Positions 62,165-64,000 of a stretch of 64,000 bases of DNA are shown piece after piece (positions within the stretch are counted from its first letter, which is position 1; each line of letters starts with the position of its first letter). The position numbers were made by a program, and so were the translations under genes. Under the pieces are notes generated by a model. That model did no database searches and was not told the origin of the DNA. It was given only the letters and a program-made list of their open reading frames with translations. Source of the DNA: CALJFL01 sp047633055 (GTDB taxonomy: Bacteria; Pseudomonadota; Gammaproteobacteria; Pseudomonadales; Halieaceae); the NCBI GenBank assembly GCA_047633055.1, contig JBLIEI010000003.1, positions 42,727 to 106,726 of the forward strand, in the 5' to 3' direction.

Positions 62165-63738
62165 TACTAGCCGATGGCCCGCTCGCTGAAAGGCCGGCCC
62201 TGATACACGAAAATGAAGTTATTACTTATGCTGAGCTACGCCGTCGGGCCTGTGGGATTGGCGCTTGGCTGGTTGATCAGGACCTTGAGCCGGGCTCACA
62301 CGTAGGCCATTACATGCGCAACTCAAACGCCTACATGGAGGTGTTTGAGGGTTCAAGTCTCGCTGGTATGTCGCATTTGAACATTAATTATCGCTACCGG
62401 GATAAAGAGCTTGTCGATCTTTGTAATAGCCTTGACGTTCGCGTATTGATTTTCGATTCCGAGTTCGCCGAACGCGTGGAGCAGATACGGGATCAGATTA
62501 CGCAGCCATGCTTGATGGTCCAGGTGGGTGGTGATGCGCCGCTGGTATTGGCGGAGCTTTACGACTATCCACAGGAGGAGTTTAGCCGCCGTACGTCAAG
62601 CGATGATTTGTTTCTGATCGCCACTGGAGGTACCACGGGCTTGCCCAAGGGCGTGCAGTGGCGGCACGAGGATATCTGGCGCAAGCAGGGTATTGCCACT
62701 GGCCTGGCGCTGGCACCATTAGAATTGAAGGATCACCCGCAGGACATGGCTGCACACGTGGTCAATGTGCAGCGTTTACCAGAAGGCGGTCCAATCCTGA
62801 TCCTCAGCCCCCTGATGCATGGTACAGGCTTGTTAATGGCCATAATGCTGGTGGCCCAGGGTACTGCCGTGGTCACCCTTGGCGGGGAGCGCTTTGATGC
62901 TGATAAAACTCTGGATGCGGTAAAACGCTGGCAGGTCGCGAGCCTCGTCATTGTAGGCGATGCGTTTGCTCTCCCGCTGTTGGATGCGCTGGACAAACGC
63001 GCGGAAGAAGGCATGTTTGACTCGGTCAGGATGGTCATGTCTTCCGGAACGGCACTTTCTGAAAGCTGTCGCAGCCGCCTGATGAAACATCAGCCCAAGC
63101 TGGTGTTGATTGATTCCCTCGGTTCCAGTGAAACATCCGGCTATGCCATGGCGACGGGTGAGTCCGGCGTCTTTCGTCCCACCAGAGGTACCATCGTATT
63201 TGATGACGAGCTCGCCGAAGTGGCTCCCGGCAGTGACACAGTAGGTATCGTCTACACATCCGGCTATTTACCGGTGGGCTACTACAACGCGCCTGAGCAA
63301 ACGAACAAAACGTTTGTCACCATTGCAGGGAAGCGCTATGTCCGAACTGGCGATCGTTGCACCGTGCGAGAAGATGGGATGCTGGTATTGCTTGGCCGAG
63401 ACAGTACTGTAATCAATACCGGTGGTGAGAAAGTTTATACCGTAGAGGTGGAACGGGTTTTGCTGGAACACCCCGCCGTCATGGATGCTTTGGTGGTAGG
63501 GATACCCCACCCACGATTTGGCAAGCAGGTTGTGGCGGTGGTAGAAGGCCCGGGATTAGACACCGATACGGTGGACTTTGAAAGTGTGCGGGCTTTCGTT
63601 GCCGATCGGCTGGCAGATTACAAAGTTCCCAGGCAGATATACGCGATTGAATCGCTGAACCGCTCGCCAAACGGTAAACCCAATTATCCGTTCGTAGAGG
63701 AGTACGCCCAGCGTTGCGCGGAGTCCAGAAACGCCTAA
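62131..63738 (+). CDS. Acyl-CoA ligase (second FadD-type enzyme)
   Basis: 535 aa ANL-family ligase, clearly homologous to the one at 25678. The P-loop is ATGGTTGLPKGVQW and the hinge region GRDSTVINTGGEKVYT. The C-terminal catalytic Lys is in SPNGKPNYPF, and LSPLMHGTGLLMAIML forms the binding channel. It would activate a carboxylate released by the periplasmic and cytoplasmic steps of this island. ATG 62131 lacks an obvious ribosome binding site, but the N terminus SCWNVAEAAY is conserved in the decayed copy at 53290. Confidence 0.9.
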   Translation: MSCWNVAEAAYLLADGPLAERPALIHENEVITYAELRRRACGIGAWLVDQDLEPGSHVGHYMRNSNAYMEVFEGSSLAGMSHLNINYRYRDKELVDLCNSLDVRVLIFDSEFAERVEQIRDQITQPCLMVQVGGDAPLVLAELYDYPQEEFSRRTSSDDLFLIATGGTTGLPKGVQWRHEDIWRKQGIATGLALAPLELKDHPQDMAAHVVNVQRLPEGGPILILSPLMHGTGLLMAIMLVAQGTAVVTLGGERFDADKTLDAVKRWQVASLVIVGDAFALPLLDALDKRAEEGMFDSVRMVMSSGTALSESCRSRLMKHQPKLVLIDSLGSSETSGYAMATGESGVFRPTRGTIVFDDELAEVAPGSDTVGIVYTSGYLPVGYYNAPEQTNKTFVTIAGKRYVRTGDRCTVREDGMLVLLGRDSTVINTGGEKVYTVEVERVLLEHPAVMDALVVGIPHPRFGKQVVAVVEGPGLDTDTVDFESVRAFVADRLADYKVPRQIYAIESLNRSPNGKPNYPFVEEYAQRCAESRNA

Positions 63739-63845
63739 CCCAAAAATAAACAGTGATTCGAATCGTTAATATCCAGTCGTCCCGTTAGTTAGGAAGCACC
63801 TACTTGGGGCAGTCTGTAATGCTTTAACTCGTCTGGTGATCTTAA

Positions 63846-64000
63846 ATGGGTAAAAACTACCGCTACTACGTGCTGATAGTTTTAACTGTTACGTCCATGC
63901 TCAGCATTGCTGACCGGCTCATTATGTCGATTTTGCTTGAGGATATTAAATCTGAGTTTCAGATGACAGACACCCAGCTAGGCCTGTTGGCTGGTTTGGC
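63846..64000 (+). CDS. MFS transporter, N-terminal part (3' end outside window)
   Basis: The frame from ATG 63846 reads YYVLIVLTVTSMLSIADRL, then SILLEDIKSEFQMTDTQLGLLAG, the typical first helix and loop of a major facilitator of the spinster/hexuronate-like catabolic group. The rest lies beyond the window. It starts 107 bp after the ligase, so it may carry the pathway substrate across the inner membrane. Confidence 0.82.
   Translation, partial: MGKNYRYYVLIVLTVTSMLSIADRLIMSILLEDIKSEFQMTDTQLGLLAGL

Overview
The window looks like chromosomal DNA of a marine, aerobic gammaproteobacterium related to pseudomonads and the Cellvibrionales (Halieaceae/Spongiibacteraceae type). This is an inference from gene order (lepB-DUF4845-rnc-era-recO-acpS, cysM-relA-mazG), a FabY-type ketosynthase, an AlgP-like Lys/Ala/Pro repeat protein, TonB receptors, and many acyl-CoA, crotonase and thiolase genes. 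No 16S or other decisive marker is present.

Region 1 (1-15704) is housekeeping. It holds the lepB end, DUF4845, rnc, era, recO, acpS, cysM, relA, mazG and adk. These are followed by the histone-H1-like repeat gene, mobA, tsaB, uppP, apeB, a DUF3524 glycosyltransferase and trpS. Two genes often found in these clusters in relatives, pdxJ and rlmD, are absent. Region 2 (15713-22288) is mixed: a TonB receptor, a truncated VOC gene, a GNAT acetyltransferase, two small envelope proteins, an extradiol ring-cleavage dioxygenase and a gamma-glutamyltransferase.

Region 3 (22463-28958) is the most interesting intact system. It is a tight operon of two DUF35 proteins, two thiolase-fold proteins without thiolase catalytic residues, an acyl-CoA ligase, a hydratase-type crotonase and an isomerase-type crotonase. 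By analogy with steroid side-chain catabolism (Ltp2/ChsH2-type retro-aldolases) it probably activates and shortens a branched or polycyclic acyl side chain. A RibB with a decayed RibA domain, a true thiolase, a GlxA-type regulator, FabY, an FkbM methyltransferase, a nitroreductase and a dienoyl-CoA isomerase follow, to 36757.

Region 4 (36799-46746) has a PPIase/HupE-UreJ/TPR-lipoprotein trio. It also has an oxidation cassette (LLM flavin monooxygenase, Tat-signal subunit, GMC oxidoreductase, crotonase), a lipoprotein, a YbfF-type hydrolase and a DUF3301 protein. Region 5 (46747-53776) is accessory or decayed. It contains a convergent spacer with DnaA-box-like sites, queD, tRNA-Val and tRNA-Asp behind a near-perfect sigma-70 promoter, and a phage portal remnant. 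It continues with a tetR-haloalkane dehalogenase-DUF1330 operon with a perfect 18-bp operator-like palindrome, an IS6 remnant, a broken RND adaptor, a Gfo/Idh/MocA oxidoreductase and a graveyard with a decayed copy of an acyl-CoA ligase 5' region.

Region 6 (53777-64000) looks like an uptake and catabolism island: a quinone-oxidoreductase-like MDR enzyme, a double-VOC lipoprotein, a periplasmic cytochrome-c/quinoprotein dehydrogenase, an NTF2-like secreted protein, a large TonB receptor, a second acyl-CoA ligase and the start of an MFS transporter. The substrate cannot be read from the sequence.
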